Below are positions 51,584 to 60,739 of a stretch of 64,000 nt of DNA, one piece after another (the stretch's first letter is position 1; every line of letters begins with the position of its first letter). A program made the translations under genes and the position numbers. The stretch lies in contig MNTL01000060.1 of NCBI GenBank assembly GCA_001916965.1, positions 1 to 64,000 on the forward strand, read 5' to 3'. The notes beneath the pieces were generated by a model. It had not been told where the DNA came from, did not search any database, and saw only the letters and a list, made by a program, of their open reading frames with translations. The DNA comes from Roseburia sp. CAG:10041_57. Its GTDB lineage: Bacteria > Bacillota > Clostridia > Lachnospirales > Lachnospiraceae.

Positions 51584-52711
51584 TTACCATATGAACATCT
51601 CTTTATCACATAATTTCCAGATTGCCTCTATAAAATAATAATCTCCATAAATAATGGAAAATTCATGATCCTTGTCATGGTAAGCTGCTGTACACTTCTC
51701 TAACAGATTATCCTGATTCTCATCCCAGTTACATCTCTTTTCTGCCAATGCTTTCAGCATTCTAAGAGCTGCTTCTTTGTATTGGGCGCCTTCTTCCTCT
51801 GACAGATGAGAAGCAATCTCAAGCATACCACAGGCCGCAATTGCTGCTGCCGTGGAGTCTTCCCACGCCGGCTCTGCCGGCTGTCTGAAATCTACAGGAA
51901 TCAGACCGCTCTCAGGAATACAGGATATAAAATATGCTGCTACTTTTCTGGCTGTATCCAGATATTTCTCCTGCTTCGTATGACGGTAGCTCAGTGCAAA
52001 TCCATAAATAGCCCATGCCTGTCCTCTGGTCCAGGAAGAACCTACCCCATATCCCTGTCCACCTACAGACTGCACAAATTCACCTGTCTCTGCATTGAAG
52101 TCTACAATATGATTGACAGAACCATCATCTCTGACAAAATATTCCATGGCTGTATCTGCATGCATCTTAGCCACATGATAAAATTTCGGGTCATGAAGTT
52201 CATCACCAGCCCAATACAGTAATGGAAGATTCATCATACAGTCAATAATTGCTCTGCCCGCAAAAGAGCCGTCCTCATTGCCATCCCAGTTATTCCAGGC
52301 TCTGATAAAACGTCCAACCGGGTTAAATCTGCCAGCAAGATTATCTGCTGCCAGCAATGCTCTGTTTCTGGATTCCCCATTTCCATCCACACGATAATGC
52401 GCTACTGCTGTTGGAAGCCATTTAAAACCGCTGTCATGGTCCATGCCCTGTCTGTTCATCAGATTTGCATCCAGTTTTTCTTCGTTCTCGATTGCAATCT
52501 CTCGATACAGCTCATTTCCTGTTGCATGATAAAGCTGCCACATCATACCGCCCCAGAATCCATTGGTCCACCAGCAGATCTCTTTACCACTCTTATCATC
52601 AAATACACCATCTTTCGTTGTATATGGTATCTTGTGTGCATTTCTCTTTGCAACCTGTTCTTCTTTTGTCAGTATTTTTTCATATACCTCTTTTACCCAC
52701 TTCTCTGTCAT
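51584..52711 (-). CDS. GH88-type unsaturated glucuronyl hydrolase
   Basis: 375 residues with the alpha/alpha-barrel of GH88/GH105. It hydrates the double bond of 4,5-unsaturated uronic acids left by polysaccharide lyases on glycosaminoglycans or similar glycans. It shows WWTNGFWGGMMWQLYHATG, the Asp in GMDHDSGFKWLPTAVA, the Asp of AIIDCMMNLPLLYWA and GSSWTRGQAWAIYGFA. There is no signal peptide, so it acts in the cytosol on imported oligosaccharides. GGGAGG before ATG 52711 sets the start. It follows trmB by 31 bases and precedes the DUF2264 gene. No lyase or sugar transporter is adjacent. Confidence 0.88.
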   Translation of the reverse strand: MTEKWVKEVYEKILTKEEQVAKRNAHKIPYTTKDGVFDDKSGKEICWWTNGFWGGMMWQLYHATGNELYREIAIENEEKLDANLMNRQGMDHDSGFKWLPTAVAHYRVDGNGESRNRALLAADNLAGRFNPVGRFIRAWNNWDGNEDGSFAGRAIIDCMMNLPLLYWAGDELHDPKFYHVAKMHADTAMEYFVRDDGSVNHIVDFNAETGEFVQSVGGQGYGVGSSWTRGQAWAIYGFALSYRHTKQEKYLDTARKVAAYFISCIPESGLIPVDFRQPAEPAWEDSTAAAIAACGMLEIASHLSEEEGAQYKEAALRMLKALAEKRCNWDENQDNLLEKCTAAYHDKDHEFSIIYGDYYFIEAIWKLCDKEMFIW

Positions 52712-52742
52712 TTTGTAACCTCCCATATTTGTACTATGTACT

Positions 52743-53381
52743 CTATCTATAGATAATATATTTATAGATCGGATTCCCCTGAGCTGAGAATTTCTCCTCA
52801 TACTCTGTCATAATATTCCCTGCACACAGCTTTTCATCATGATGCAGATCCCTGGTCACTGCCTCTGCCTTCCAGCCCGCAGGCTCCAGCTCTTCCAGTG
52901 CAAAATCAAACAACTCTTTGTTATCTGTCTTAAATTCCAATCTGCCTCCCTTTACCAGGAATTGATCATATCTAGCCAGAAATTCCCTGGAGGGCAGTCT
53001 TCTCTTAGCGTGTCTGTCCTTAGGCCATGGATCTGAGAAGTTCAGATATATCTTGTCTATCTCTTCCTTGTCAAATACTTCACAGATATCCTCTGCATCC
53101 ATACGGATAAATACTACATTTGGCAATTCGTTTTCTTCCATTTTCTGAATGGCACGCAGAAGTACTGTAGAATACTTCTCGATTCCTATGTAATTAATAT
53201 CTGGATGAGCCTGCGCCATTCCCATAATAAATTTACCTTTTCCCATACCTATCTCTATATGGATCGGTCTGTCATTTCCAAAGACCTCACTCCATTTTCC
53301 CTTATGTTCCTGCGGCTCATGAATCACGTACTGACTCTGTGCTATCATATCCTTTGAACCTGTTACATTTCTTAATCGCAT
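52743..53381 (-). CDS. trmB: tRNA (guanine-46-N7)-methyltransferase
   Basis: 212-residue SAM-dependent enzyme that makes m7G46 in tRNA. It shows IHIEIGMGKGKFIMGMAQ (SAM site), YIGIEKYSTVLLRA, NFSDPWPKDRHAKRRL (the catalytic-region DPWPK motif) and FKTDNKELFDFALEE. GGAGG before ATG 53381 fixes the start; the ATG at 53393 overlaps that site. A promoter lies at 53414-53442. It heads a unit with the two glycoside hydrolases, which is functionally odd. Confidence 0.96.
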   Translation of the reverse strand: MRLRNVTGSKDMIAQSQYVIHEPQEHKGKWSEVFGNDRPIHIEIGMGKGKFIMGMAQAHPDINYIGIEKYSTVLLRAIQKMEENELPNVVFIRMDAEDICEVFDKEEIDKIYLNFSDPWPKDRHAKRRLPSREFLARYDQFLVKGGRLEFKTDNKELFDFALEELEPAGWKAEAVTRDLHHDEKLCAGNIMTEYEEKFSAQGNPIYKYIIYR

Positions 53382-53413
53382 AAGTTCCTCCATTTTGTGC
53401 TTTTATAGATTTG

Positions 53414-53442
53414 ATTTTACACCAGCCCTTGCGCTTTGTCAC
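53414..53442 (-). promoter_or_regulatory. Promoter of trmB-GH88-DUF2264
   Basis: Minus-strand GTGACA (53442-53437), 17 bases, TAAAAT (53419-53414), 33 bases before ATG 53381. Confidence 0.6.
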
Positions 53443-53524
53443 GGTATTTTAGGTCTATTTATTTTATAGAAAATGGTGTAAAATAATATAGATTATTCAG
53501 CATTTTGGAAAGGATTTTCTTTTT

Positions 53525-55072
53525 ATGATAAAGACACTGATTCGTTATACTGCGACCGCTCTTACATGTGTTATACTTGCGGTCTCTATCCCCTTTACAT
53601 CCTATGCAAATACCACCAATGAGTATCAGCAGCAGATGGAAGAACGCAAGTCTCTTCCCATTCAGTCCAATGAAATTGCCAACTGGCCGGAAGGACCTGC
53701 CATTGGTGCAGAATCTGCCATTTTAATGGAAATGAATACGCATACCATTCTTTATGCCAAGAATATTCATGAAGAGATGTACCCCGCCAGCACGACCAAA
53801 ATCATGACCTGTCTTCTGTCTGCCCAGAATTGCAACCTGGATGAAAAAGTCACTTTCTCCCATAATGCCGTGTACGGCGTGCCTAGTGATGGTTCTAACA
53901 TGGGAATAGATGAAGGCGAAGTGATTACCATGGAACAGGCAATGTATGGCATTCTGGTCGGCTCTGCCAATGAAGCAGCCTCTGCTGTCGGTGAGCATGT
54001 TGCCGAAGCTCTGGGAAAAGAACCAACACAGGAGGCTTTCGCCCAGATCATGAATGATAAAGCAAGGGAGCTTGGATGTGAGAACACCCACTTTGTAAAT
54101 GCCAACGGTCTTTTTGATGAAAATCACTACACCAGTGCCTATGACTTGGCATTGATTGGTTGCGAATTTTTTAACAATGAGCTGCTATGTAAAATGTCCT
54201 CCACATCACATTATAATATTCCACCTACAGATACCCAGCCCGATGATATCTGGATCAATTCCAAGAACCAGTTATACAAGGGAAAAGAGCATGCCTATCC
54301 ATATCTACTGGGTTCTAAAACCGGTTTCGTATCCCAGGCAAGACAGACTCTTGTATCCGGTGCTGAAAAAGATGGTATGAAGCTTGTCTGTGTTGTATTT
54401 ATGGAAGAATCACCTAATCAGTTCACTGACACGATTCAGTTATTTAATTATGGTTTTGAAAATTTTCAGAAGCTCATGGTAAGCGACAATGAAACAAAAT
54501 ACAAGATTGATAATCTGGATTCTTTTGATACCAGCAATGATTTATTCGGTGATTCCACCCCACTTATGAACATGGAGTCTGATGCCTATATCATTCTTCC
54601 TAATACCGCTTCTTTCCAGGATGCGGTATCTACTCTGGAATATGCGGACACCAATGAATCCTCTGATTTGATTGCAACAATTGCATACACCTATTCTAAC
54701 GTTCCTGTAGGAAGCTGTAATATATACTTTTCCAAAGAACAAAAGGAATCCTTTCATTTTGCTGCAGACTCTAATCAAAATACAACAGACACTGCAATGA
54801 ACACAGACACAAATGCTACATCTAAAGTGATATTTATTAATATCAAAAAAGTTCTTCTGGGTGTCCTGGCTGTTGCAGGAATCATCATCTTTATTCTGAT
54901 TCTGATTTCCTTTATCAACAGCTACAGCTTCTCACCAAGAGGACAAAGCAGCAAAAGACGACGTCAGCGCTCCAAGGAAGCCAGAGCCGCCAAACGTAAC
55001 GCCAGACGTAATGCACGCCTGTTCAAAAAACAACAAAAGAAGCGCCGTAAAGCTTATAAAAAGCGCCACTAA
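53525..55072 (+). CDS. D-Ala-D-Ala carboxypeptidase (S11/DacF type) with basic tail
   Basis: 515-residue penicillin-binding protein 5/6-type enzyme that trims peptidoglycan stem peptides outside the membrane. An N-terminal signal peptide (about 1-29) is followed by the S11 active site: SxxK in PASTTKIMTCLL, SxN in GSANEAAS and KTG in LGSKTGFVSQ. A beta domain follows, then a single membrane helix (VLLGVLAVAGIIIFILILIS) at about 440-460. The last 45 residues are almost all Arg, Lys, Ala and Gln, predicted cytosolic. DacF homologues usually end in an amphipathic anchor, so the helix plus basic tail is unusual. GGAAAGG lies 11 bases before the ATG. Confidence 0.92.
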   Translation: MIKTLIRYTATALTCVILAVSIPFTSYANTTNEYQQQMEERKSLPIQSNEIANWPEGPAIGAESAILMEMNTHTILYAKNIHEEMYPASTTKIMTCLLSAQNCNLDEKVTFSHNAVYGVPSDGSNMGIDEGEVITMEQAMYGILVGSANEAASAVGEHVAEALGKEPTQEAFAQIMNDKARELGCENTHFVNANGLFDENHYTSAYDLALIGCEFFNNELLCKMSSTSHYNIPPTDTQPDDIWINSKNQLYKGKEHAYPYLLGSKTGFVSQARQTLVSGAEKDGMKLVCVVFMEESPNQFTDTIQLFNYGFENFQKLMVSDNETKYKIDNLDSFDTSNDLFGDSTPLMNMESDAYIILPNTASFQDAVSTLEYADTNESSDLIATIAYTYSNVPVGSCNIYFSKEQKESFHFAADSNQNTTDTAMNTDTNATSKVIFINIKKVLLGVLAVAGIIIFILILISFINSYSFSPRGQSSKRRRQRSKEARAAKRNARRNARLFKKQQKKRRKAYKKRH

Positions 55073-55074
55073 AA

Positions 55075-55109
55075 ACACCGCTTGTAGTTTCTCACACTAC
55101 AAGCGGTGT
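55075..55109. terminator. Bidirectional terminator between dacF-like and exonuclease genes
   Basis: ACACCGCTTGTAGT pairs perfectly with ACTACAAGCGGTGT around a seven-base loop. It starts three bases after the carboxypeptidase stop and contains the stop and last codons of the convergent exonuclease gene. Confidence 0.88.
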
Positions 55110-56053
55110 CTTCTTTCTTTACGTACTTCTCTCGTCTGCTGTTTTCTTTTCAATATATCTGTTACACCATTCTCATCAATGGATTTTAATGTTTTCACCA
55201 CATAGATGCAATCATCCCGTACAGATTTACGCATACGTATCTTTCCTTTCAGATATCCATGGGTTTTGCAGCAGACGACAGTGTAATAGTGTTTTCCATT
55301 GTTCACAGAGAACCATGGAATTCTGCGTTTGGTATTGGCACCACACAGAAAGCATCTTGTAGATATTACTTCCTTATCCTGCATGGCAGTTAATTTATCC
55401 GGAAATGGTCTTGATATATATTTCTCATAATTTTCAAAAATTGCATGAACCTCATCTGCCCGGCTCTTTGGGAGCTGGTATGTGTCAAATGAATAATTAT
55501 CAAATAATGCAGGATTATAGAAGTGAGACATTACCTTGGCTGTATAATAGGCATCACTGTCTGCTCTGTGAAATGCTATATCCTGCTCTATCTCCAGATA
55601 ATCTACTGCATATTTCAAAGATCTTCTGGTCTTCCTGTCTTCATAGGCAATACTGAACAGTTTCTGTATATCATAGTATTTTAACGGGCCACTACTAAGA
55701 GAAGACATATGATAATATTCCATATTTCTTTGCAGCTCTGTCAGATCAGCCCCGCCCCATGTACAGAAGACATAATCCTCTCCACACCATTTCAGAAAAT
55801 CCCCGGCCACTTCTTCAAATGACCGGCAATTACTCAATTGCTCCATCTGTATATGGATTAATTCACCTGTTACCTGGTTCATACGATGAAATACCTGTGG
55901 CTTGATCAATTCATGAAAGCTGTCAATCTGATGTTTCTTATCATTGAGTTTGACAGCACCAATTTCTATAATCTCAAACAATAACTCATTTGCAAGCTTT
56001 GTCTTCTCATCAGAAGCCTGATTCCATTCCAAGTCCATTACAATATAGTTCAT
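55097..56053 (-). CDS. DEDDh 3'-5' exonuclease with C-terminal Cys-rich domain
   Basis: 318 residues. About 1-180 form a DnaQ-like exonuclease: YIVMDLEWNQ (Asp/Glu), CTWGGADL (Asp) and the HRADSDAYYT His-Asp pair, so all four acidic ligands and the general base are present. The C-terminal 100 residues have CFLCGANTKRR and VVCCKTHGYLKGK, a possible zinc site, and a very basic end. Such proteins are KapD/ERI-1-like; the natural substrate (DNA or small RNA ends) is unknown. It starts five bases past the pflA stop without a clear ribosome site, so it relies on pflA translation. Confidence 0.82.
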   Translation of the reverse strand: MNYIVMDLEWNQASDEKTKLANELLFEIIEIGAVKLNDKKHQIDSFHELIKPQVFHRMNQVTGELIHIQMEQLSNCRSFEEVAGDFLKWCGEDYVFCTWGGADLTELQRNMEYYHMSSLSSGPLKYYDIQKLFSIAYEDRKTRRSLKYAVDYLEIEQDIAFHRADSDAYYTAKVMSHFYNPALFDNYSFDTYQLPKSRADEVHAIFENYEKYISRPFPDKLTAMQDKEVISTRCFLCGANTKRRIPWFSVNNGKHYYTVVCCKTHGYLKGKIRMRKSVRDDCIYVVKTLKSIDENGVTDILKRKQQTREVRKERRHRL

Positions 56054-56058
56054 AATTA

Positions 56059-56793
56059 TCAATACTTTGAGAATTCCAATATCTTCTTGGCATTCTGTAC
56101 TCTTTCTTCTGAGGGAGGATCTACTCCTTCAAGCTTATAAGGAATGCCGAGTTCCTTCCACTTGTATTCTCCTAAAGTATGATAAGGAAGTACTTCTACT
56201 TTCTTCACAGTATCCAGAGAATCAATAAACTCTCTTGTTCTCTTCAGGTATTCATCATTGTCTGTAATACCCGGAACCAGAACGTGTCTAATCCACATGG
56301 GAATACCCTGCTCAGAAAGATATCTAGCACAATCCAGAATATTCTTGTTTGTATGACCTGTAAGCTTCTTGTGTTCTTCATCATCAATATGCTTAATATC
56401 CAGCATTACAAGATCAGTATATTTCAATAATTCATTAAATTTGGAAAAGAAAGGCTCTTCTCTGGTAAAAGGCTGTGCCGAAGTATCCAGATTGGTATTA
56501 ATGCCTCTCTCATGAGCCTTCTTAAAAAGGTCTATCAGAAAGTCAATTTGCAGTAAAGCTTCTCCGCCGCTGACGGTAATTCCGCCTTCCTTGCCCCAGT
56601 AACTGCGGAAACGTTCTGCCTTATCCAAAAGCTCATCTGCAGTCTGCAGATTGTCAGTATCCGGATTCCAGGTATCTACGTTGTGACAATACTGACAACG
56701 CATATTACATCCTTTCAGGAAAATAAGATAGCGGATTCCAGGGCCATCTACTGCGCCAAAAGATTCTAATGAGTGAATTCTGCCTTTAATCAT
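56059..56793 (-). CDS. pflA: Pyruvate formate-lyase activating enzyme
   Basis: 244-residue radical SAM enzyme that installs the glycyl radical on PflB. Motifs: FGAVDGPGIRYLIFLKGC, the cluster ligands in CNMRCQYCH, VSGGEALLQ and LDIKHIDDEEH. GGAG nine bases before ATG 56793 fixes the start. It follows pflB by 143 bases, past a terminator and a small CTGCCA/TGGCAG hairpin (56812-56826), a layout that would give less activase than enzyme. The exonuclease gene follows. Confidence 0.97.
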   Translation of the reverse strand: MIKGRIHSLESFGAVDGPGIRYLIFLKGCNMRCQYCHNVDTWNPDTDNLQTADELLDKAERFRSYWGKEGGITVSGGEALLQIDFLIDLFKKAHERGINTNLDTSAQPFTREEPFFSKFNELLKYTDLVMLDIKHIDDEEHKKLTGHTNKNILDCARYLSEQGIPMWIRHVLVPGITDNDEYLKRTREFIDSLDTVKKVEVLPYHTLGEYKWKELGIPYKLEGVDPPSEERVQNAKKILEFSKY

Positions 56794-56871
56794 TATAATA
56801 ATCTCCATTCTCTGCCATTCTGGCAGCTGAGGGGTGAAGGTAAGTGACTTAGATTTCTACTTAGTATTACC

Positions 56872-56903
56872 AAAAAAGGGGTCGGACATTCCTGCCCGAC
56901 CCC
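56872..56903 (-). terminator. Terminator of pflB
   Basis: GGGGTCGG...CCCGACCCC on the minus strand (about 10 bp, one bulge) followed by TTTTTT. Read-through would be needed for pflA unless it has its own promoter; I see none that is convincing. Confidence 0.85.
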
Positions 56904-56936
56904 AAATACATCAATTATCTTAAAAACCTGTTAAGA

Positions 56937-59204
56937 TTACAGTTTCTTATGGCAAGTTCTTGCGATAACGTCATCCTGCTGTTCCTTAGTCAGGCTGATG
57001 AACTTAACAGCATAACCAGATACACGGATGGTGAAGTTTGCGTACTCAGGCTTCTCAGGATGTGCCTGTGCATCTAACAACTTCTCTGTACCGAATACGT
57101 TAACGTTAAGGTGATGAGCACCACGATCAAAGTATCCGTCAAGAACACCTGCAAGAGTATTCTTCTGCTCGTCAAGGTCATGACCAAGAGCTGAAGGAGC
57201 CATTGTCTGAGTATTGGAAATACCATCCAGAGCATACTCATAAGGCAGCTTAGCTACAGAGTTCAGGGAAGCAAGTAAGCCGCTCTGCTCTGCACCGTAA
57301 GATGGTGATGCACCAGGAGCAAATGGTGTGTATGCTGCTCTGCCATCAGGAAGAGCACCTGTAGCCTTACCATATACAACGTTAGATGTAATAGTTAAGA
57401 TAGATGTTGTAGGCTCAGAATTTCTGTAAGTATGATTCTTCTTGATCTTCTCCATGAAAGTCTTCAGAAGCCATACAGCGAATTCATCTGCTCTAGGATC
57501 ATCGTTACCATACTTAGGGAACTCGCCTTCTGTCTTGAAGTCAACAGCGCATCCCTGCTCGTCACGGATAACCTTAACCTTAGCATATTTAATAGCGGAC
57601 AGAGAGTCAGCTACGTGAGAAAGACCTGCAATACCAGTTGCGAATGTTCTTCTTACATCTGTATCGATCAGAGCCATCTCAGCTGCTTCATAGTAATATT
57701 TATCATGCATATAATGAATCAGGTTCAGGATGTTTACATACAGAGCTGCACACCAGTCAAGCATGATGTCATATTTATGCATAACTTCATCGAAATCAAG
57801 GTATTCAGAAGTAATAGGTGCGATTTCAGGACCACACTGCATATGCTTGCCATCTTTGTCAAGGTGCTTCTCATCCTTACCACCGTTAATAGCGTACAGT
57901 AAGCACTTAGCCAGGTTAGCACGAGCACCGAAGAACTGGATTTCCTTACCAGTCTGAGTAGCAGATACACAGCAGCAGATGCTGTAGTCATCGCCCCAGA
58001 TAGGCTTCATAACATCATCATTCTCATACTGGATAGAAGATGTTGTTACAGAAATCTTAGCTGCATACTTCTTGAAGTTTGCAGGAAGAGCGCTAGAGTA
58101 CAGAACTGTTAAGTTTGGCTCTGGGCTAGGTCCCATGTTCTCAAGAGTATGTAAGAAACGATAATCGTTCTTAGTAACCATATGACGGCCATCCATACCG
58201 ATACCACCAACTTCAAGTGTAGCCCATACAGGGTCACCGGAGAATAACTGGTTGTATGAAGGAATACGAGCGAATTTAACCATACGGAACTTCATTGTGA
58301 TATGGTCGATTAATTCCTGAGCTTCCTTCTCAGTCAATGTGCCTTCCTTTAAGTCTCTTTCAATATAGATATCAAGGAATGTAGAGATACGTCCTACGGA
58401 CATAGCTGCACCATTCTGTGTCTTGATAGCTGCTAAATATCCAAAGTATAACCACTGAACTGCTTCCTTAGCGTTTGTAGCAGGACCGGAAATATCATAG
58501 CCATAAATCTTAGCCATTTCCTTCATGCCCTTCAGAGCCTTGATCTGGTCAGCAAGCTCTTCTCTTAAACGGATGATGTCTTCTGTCATTGTTCCGTTAC
58601 CGCAGTTCTTCTTATCTTCCATCTTCTTCTGGATCAGGAAGTCGATACCGTACAGGGCAACTCTTCTGTAGTCACCTACGATACGTCCACGTCCATAAGT
58701 ATCAGGAAGACCTGTTACGATATGTGTATGACGTGCAACCTTCATCTCATCTGTATATGCATCAAATACAGCCTGGTTATGAGTCTTATGGTACTCATTG
58801 AAAATCTTGTCGTATTTAGCATTTACTTCGTAGCCATATGTGCTGGCTGCCTGCTGAGCCATCTTAATACCACCATAAGGCATAAATGCTCTCTTTAATG
58901 GCTTGTCTGTCTGCAGACCAACAATCTGCTCAAGATCCTTCATAGACTCGTCGATATATCCAGGGCCATAAGCTGTAAGACTGGATACAACCTCTGTCTC
59001 ACACTCTAAAACACCGTTGTGTTCACGCTCTGCCTTCTGTAATTCCTGAAGTCTGCCCCAAAGCTTATCTGTAGCTTCTGTAGGTCCTTCCAAAAAGCTC
59101 TCATCACCATCATACTGAGTATAGTTTCTCTGAATGAAGTTACGTACATTGACATCTACATCCCAATGGCCGTCTTTCACAAAGCCTCTCCATGCGTCTG
59201 CCAT
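56937..59204 (-). CDS. pflB: Pyruvate formate-lyase
   Basis: 755-residue glycyl-radical enzyme that splits pyruvate with CoA into acetyl-CoA and formate, central to anaerobic fermentation. The active-site cysteine pair lies in YSICCCVSATQTG and the radical glycine in FTIRVSGYAVKF near the C-terminus. Length and start (GGAGG before ATG 59204) match the family closely. It is preceded by a sigma-A promoter and followed by a terminator, pflA and an exonuclease gene. Codon usage looks stricter than its neighbours', as for a highly expressed gene. Confidence 0.98.
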   Translation of the reverse strand: MADAWRGFVKDGHWDVDVNVRNFIQRNYTQYDGDESFLEGPTEATDKLWGRLQELQKAEREHNGVLECETEVVSSLTAYGPGYIDESMKDLEQIVGLQTDKPLKRAFMPYGGIKMAQQAASTYGYEVNAKYDKIFNEYHKTHNQAVFDAYTDEMKVARHTHIVTGLPDTYGRGRIVGDYRRVALYGIDFLIQKKMEDKKNCGNGTMTEDIIRLREELADQIKALKGMKEMAKIYGYDISGPATNAKEAVQWLYFGYLAAIKTQNGAAMSVGRISTFLDIYIERDLKEGTLTEKEAQELIDHITMKFRMVKFARIPSYNQLFSGDPVWATLEVGGIGMDGRHMVTKNDYRFLHTLENMGPSPEPNLTVLYSSALPANFKKYAAKISVTTSSIQYENDDVMKPIWGDDYSICCCVSATQTGKEIQFFGARANLAKCLLYAINGGKDEKHLDKDGKHMQCGPEIAPITSEYLDFDEVMHKYDIMLDWCAALYVNILNLIHYMHDKYYYEAAEMALIDTDVRRTFATGIAGLSHVADSLSAIKYAKVKVIRDEQGCAVDFKTEGEFPKYGNDDPRADEFAVWLLKTFMEKIKKNHTYRNSEPTTSILTITSNVVYGKATGALPDGRAAYTPFAPGASPSYGAEQSGLLASLNSVAKLPYEYALDGISNTQTMAPSALGHDLDEQKNTLAGVLDGYFDRGAHHLNVNVFGTEKLLDAQAHPEKPEYANFTIRVSGYAVKFISLTKEQQDDVIARTCHKKL

Positions 59205-59288
59205 GAAAATTTACCTCCTTTTGGTAAAAAATAATATTATCAATAGGGAATCCTGCTGAAGATTTCACCTACTGTTGTTTACACTCAA

Positions 59289-59318
59289 AGTGTACTACTT
59301 ATCACGGTCAAGTGTCAA
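59289..59318 (-). promoter_or_regulatory. Promoter of pflB
   Basis: Minus-strand TTGACA (59318-59313), 18 bases, TACACT (59294-59289), leaving a leader of about 80 nucleotides. I see no convincing Rex-type palindrome. Confidence 0.65.
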
Positions 59319-59536
59319 CAGTTTTGAACAATGAACGTACTTTTGTACATTCCATTCTCCTAAAAATTCCATTTTTTGCTTTCACACCTGGCAATTCCAT
59401 CTAATTGTTCCATTTTTTCATACATTTCCGCCTTTATTATGCATATATGTAATACTTTTTCCATATGTCCGGTACAGATAATTTGCTGCCAAAAACAACC
59501 GTGCAGCTATCTCATCCTCTCTATGGTGTGCATACT
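59319..59536. other. Spacer upstream of the pflB promoter
   Basis: About 220 bases between the pflB promoter and the histidine kinase stop. It holds several TTCCAT motifs, a GTAC-TTTT-GTAC palindrome near 59337 and a weak GCTGC/GCAGC hairpin near 59490 that could end the kinase transcript. A 21-codon frame (59360-59425, minus) has a fair ribosome site but no other support. Confidence 0.4.
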
Positions 59537-60661
59537 CTAAAATTCTATCTCAAAGTCAGTACCACCCGCTCTGTTGCCTTTTATCTCTATACTTCCTTCA
59601 TGCACCCTGACAATCTCATTTACAAGCGCAAGTCCCAGACCTATGCCGCCAAGTTCCCTGCTTCTTGACTTGTCCACACGGAAAAATGGTTCAAATATTC
59701 TGCTCCTTAATTCTTCCGGTATTCCTTTTCCTGTATCAGACACCCTAATATGGATATGTTTATCCCATTCTTTGCAGGTCACTGTAACCTGTCCACCATC
59801 CATGTTATATTTGACCGCATTTTCCACAAGATTATATACAAGCCTGTAGATAAGGATATCGCTTCCCGTCATGGTGACGGGCTCACATTCCCGGACCAGC
59901 CTGATATTTTTGCGTGCGGCAAGTGATTCCAGATCAGTAAGCACTTCCTCTATCAGTGCATCCAGGGCAATCACCTCATCCCTGGCTACTGTCTGAAGCT
60001 CACTCATATCCAGAAGTGTCTTGACCATTTTGCCAAGACGCTCATTCTGCTCCGTCATCATTTTAATTGTTTCCACAGCTGCCTCATCATTACCAGGATG
60101 CGCACATGCATTGTAGGTATCTAGCTGCACCTGCATCAGGGCAAGAGGTGTGCGCAGCTCATGGGCTGCATTTGCAGTAAATTGTCTCTGTGCCTCAAAG
60201 GCATCCGACAAACGCCCCAGCATTTTGTTGTACGACATGCTCAGTTGGTTTAATTCCTTGACTTCGTTCTCCTCAATCCTTGAGTCAGCAAGATTTTGTG
60301 CCTGCACCTTCTCTATTTTATCTGAAAAAACACGGAGAGGTTTTAATGCATGTCCACTGATGAAATAAGTAATAACTCCTCCCAGCAATGCCATAAGAGC
60401 CGATATAATAAGACTCTTCTGTCTGTAATCAAGTTTATTGTTATACACCTGCACAGAAAAATCCTCCACGAAACCATCCCATGCACCATCCGGGATTCCT
60501 ATATATATTTCATTTTCATCCTGTAGTGTCACAGCATCCTGTAATGAATTTATATAATAAACACCATTACTATATACAAACATTGTCAGGCATCCACATA
60601 TAAGGGCTATAAATAATGTTGTAATGATTGTAAGTCTCCACTGCAGTGACAACTTCTTCAC
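59537..60661 (-). CDS. Two-component sensor histidine kinase
   Basis: 374 residues: membrane segment (about 10-30), a short extracytoplasmic loop of about 45 residues, a second membrane segment, HAMP-like linker, then the kinase. H-box AAHELRTPLALMQ, N-box NLVENAVKYN, G1 DTGKGIPEELRSRIFEPFFR and G2 GGIGLGLALV are complete. The start is GTG 60661 with AGGAGG eight bases before. It follows the response regulator by 78 bases. The divergent neighbours form a redox cassette, so the small sensor loop may watch an envelope or redox signal; that is inferred. Confidence 0.95.
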   Translation of the reverse strand: MKKLSLQWRLTIITTLFIALICGCLTMFVYSNGVYYINSLQDAVTLQDENEIYIGIPDGAWDGFVEDFSVQVYNNKLDYRQKSLIISALMALLGGVITYFISGHALKPLRVFSDKIEKVQAQNLADSRIEENEVKELNQLSMSYNKMLGRLSDAFEAQRQFTANAAHELRTPLALMQVQLDTYNACAHPGNDEAAVETIKMMTEQNERLGKMVKTLLDMSELQTVARDEVIALDALIEEVLTDLESLAARKNIRLVRECEPVTMTGSDILIYRLVYNLVENAVKYNMDGGQVTVTCKEWDKHIHIRVSDTGKGIPEELRSRIFEPFFRVDKSRSRELGGIGLGLALVNEIVRVHEGSIEIKGNRAGGTDFEIEF

Positions 60662-60739
60662 TCTCTATCCTCCTCCTGCTCTGTCATGATCTGCCGTTTT
60701 CTTCTTCAAACAGATCTTTGGGTTATATTTTCAAACGCT

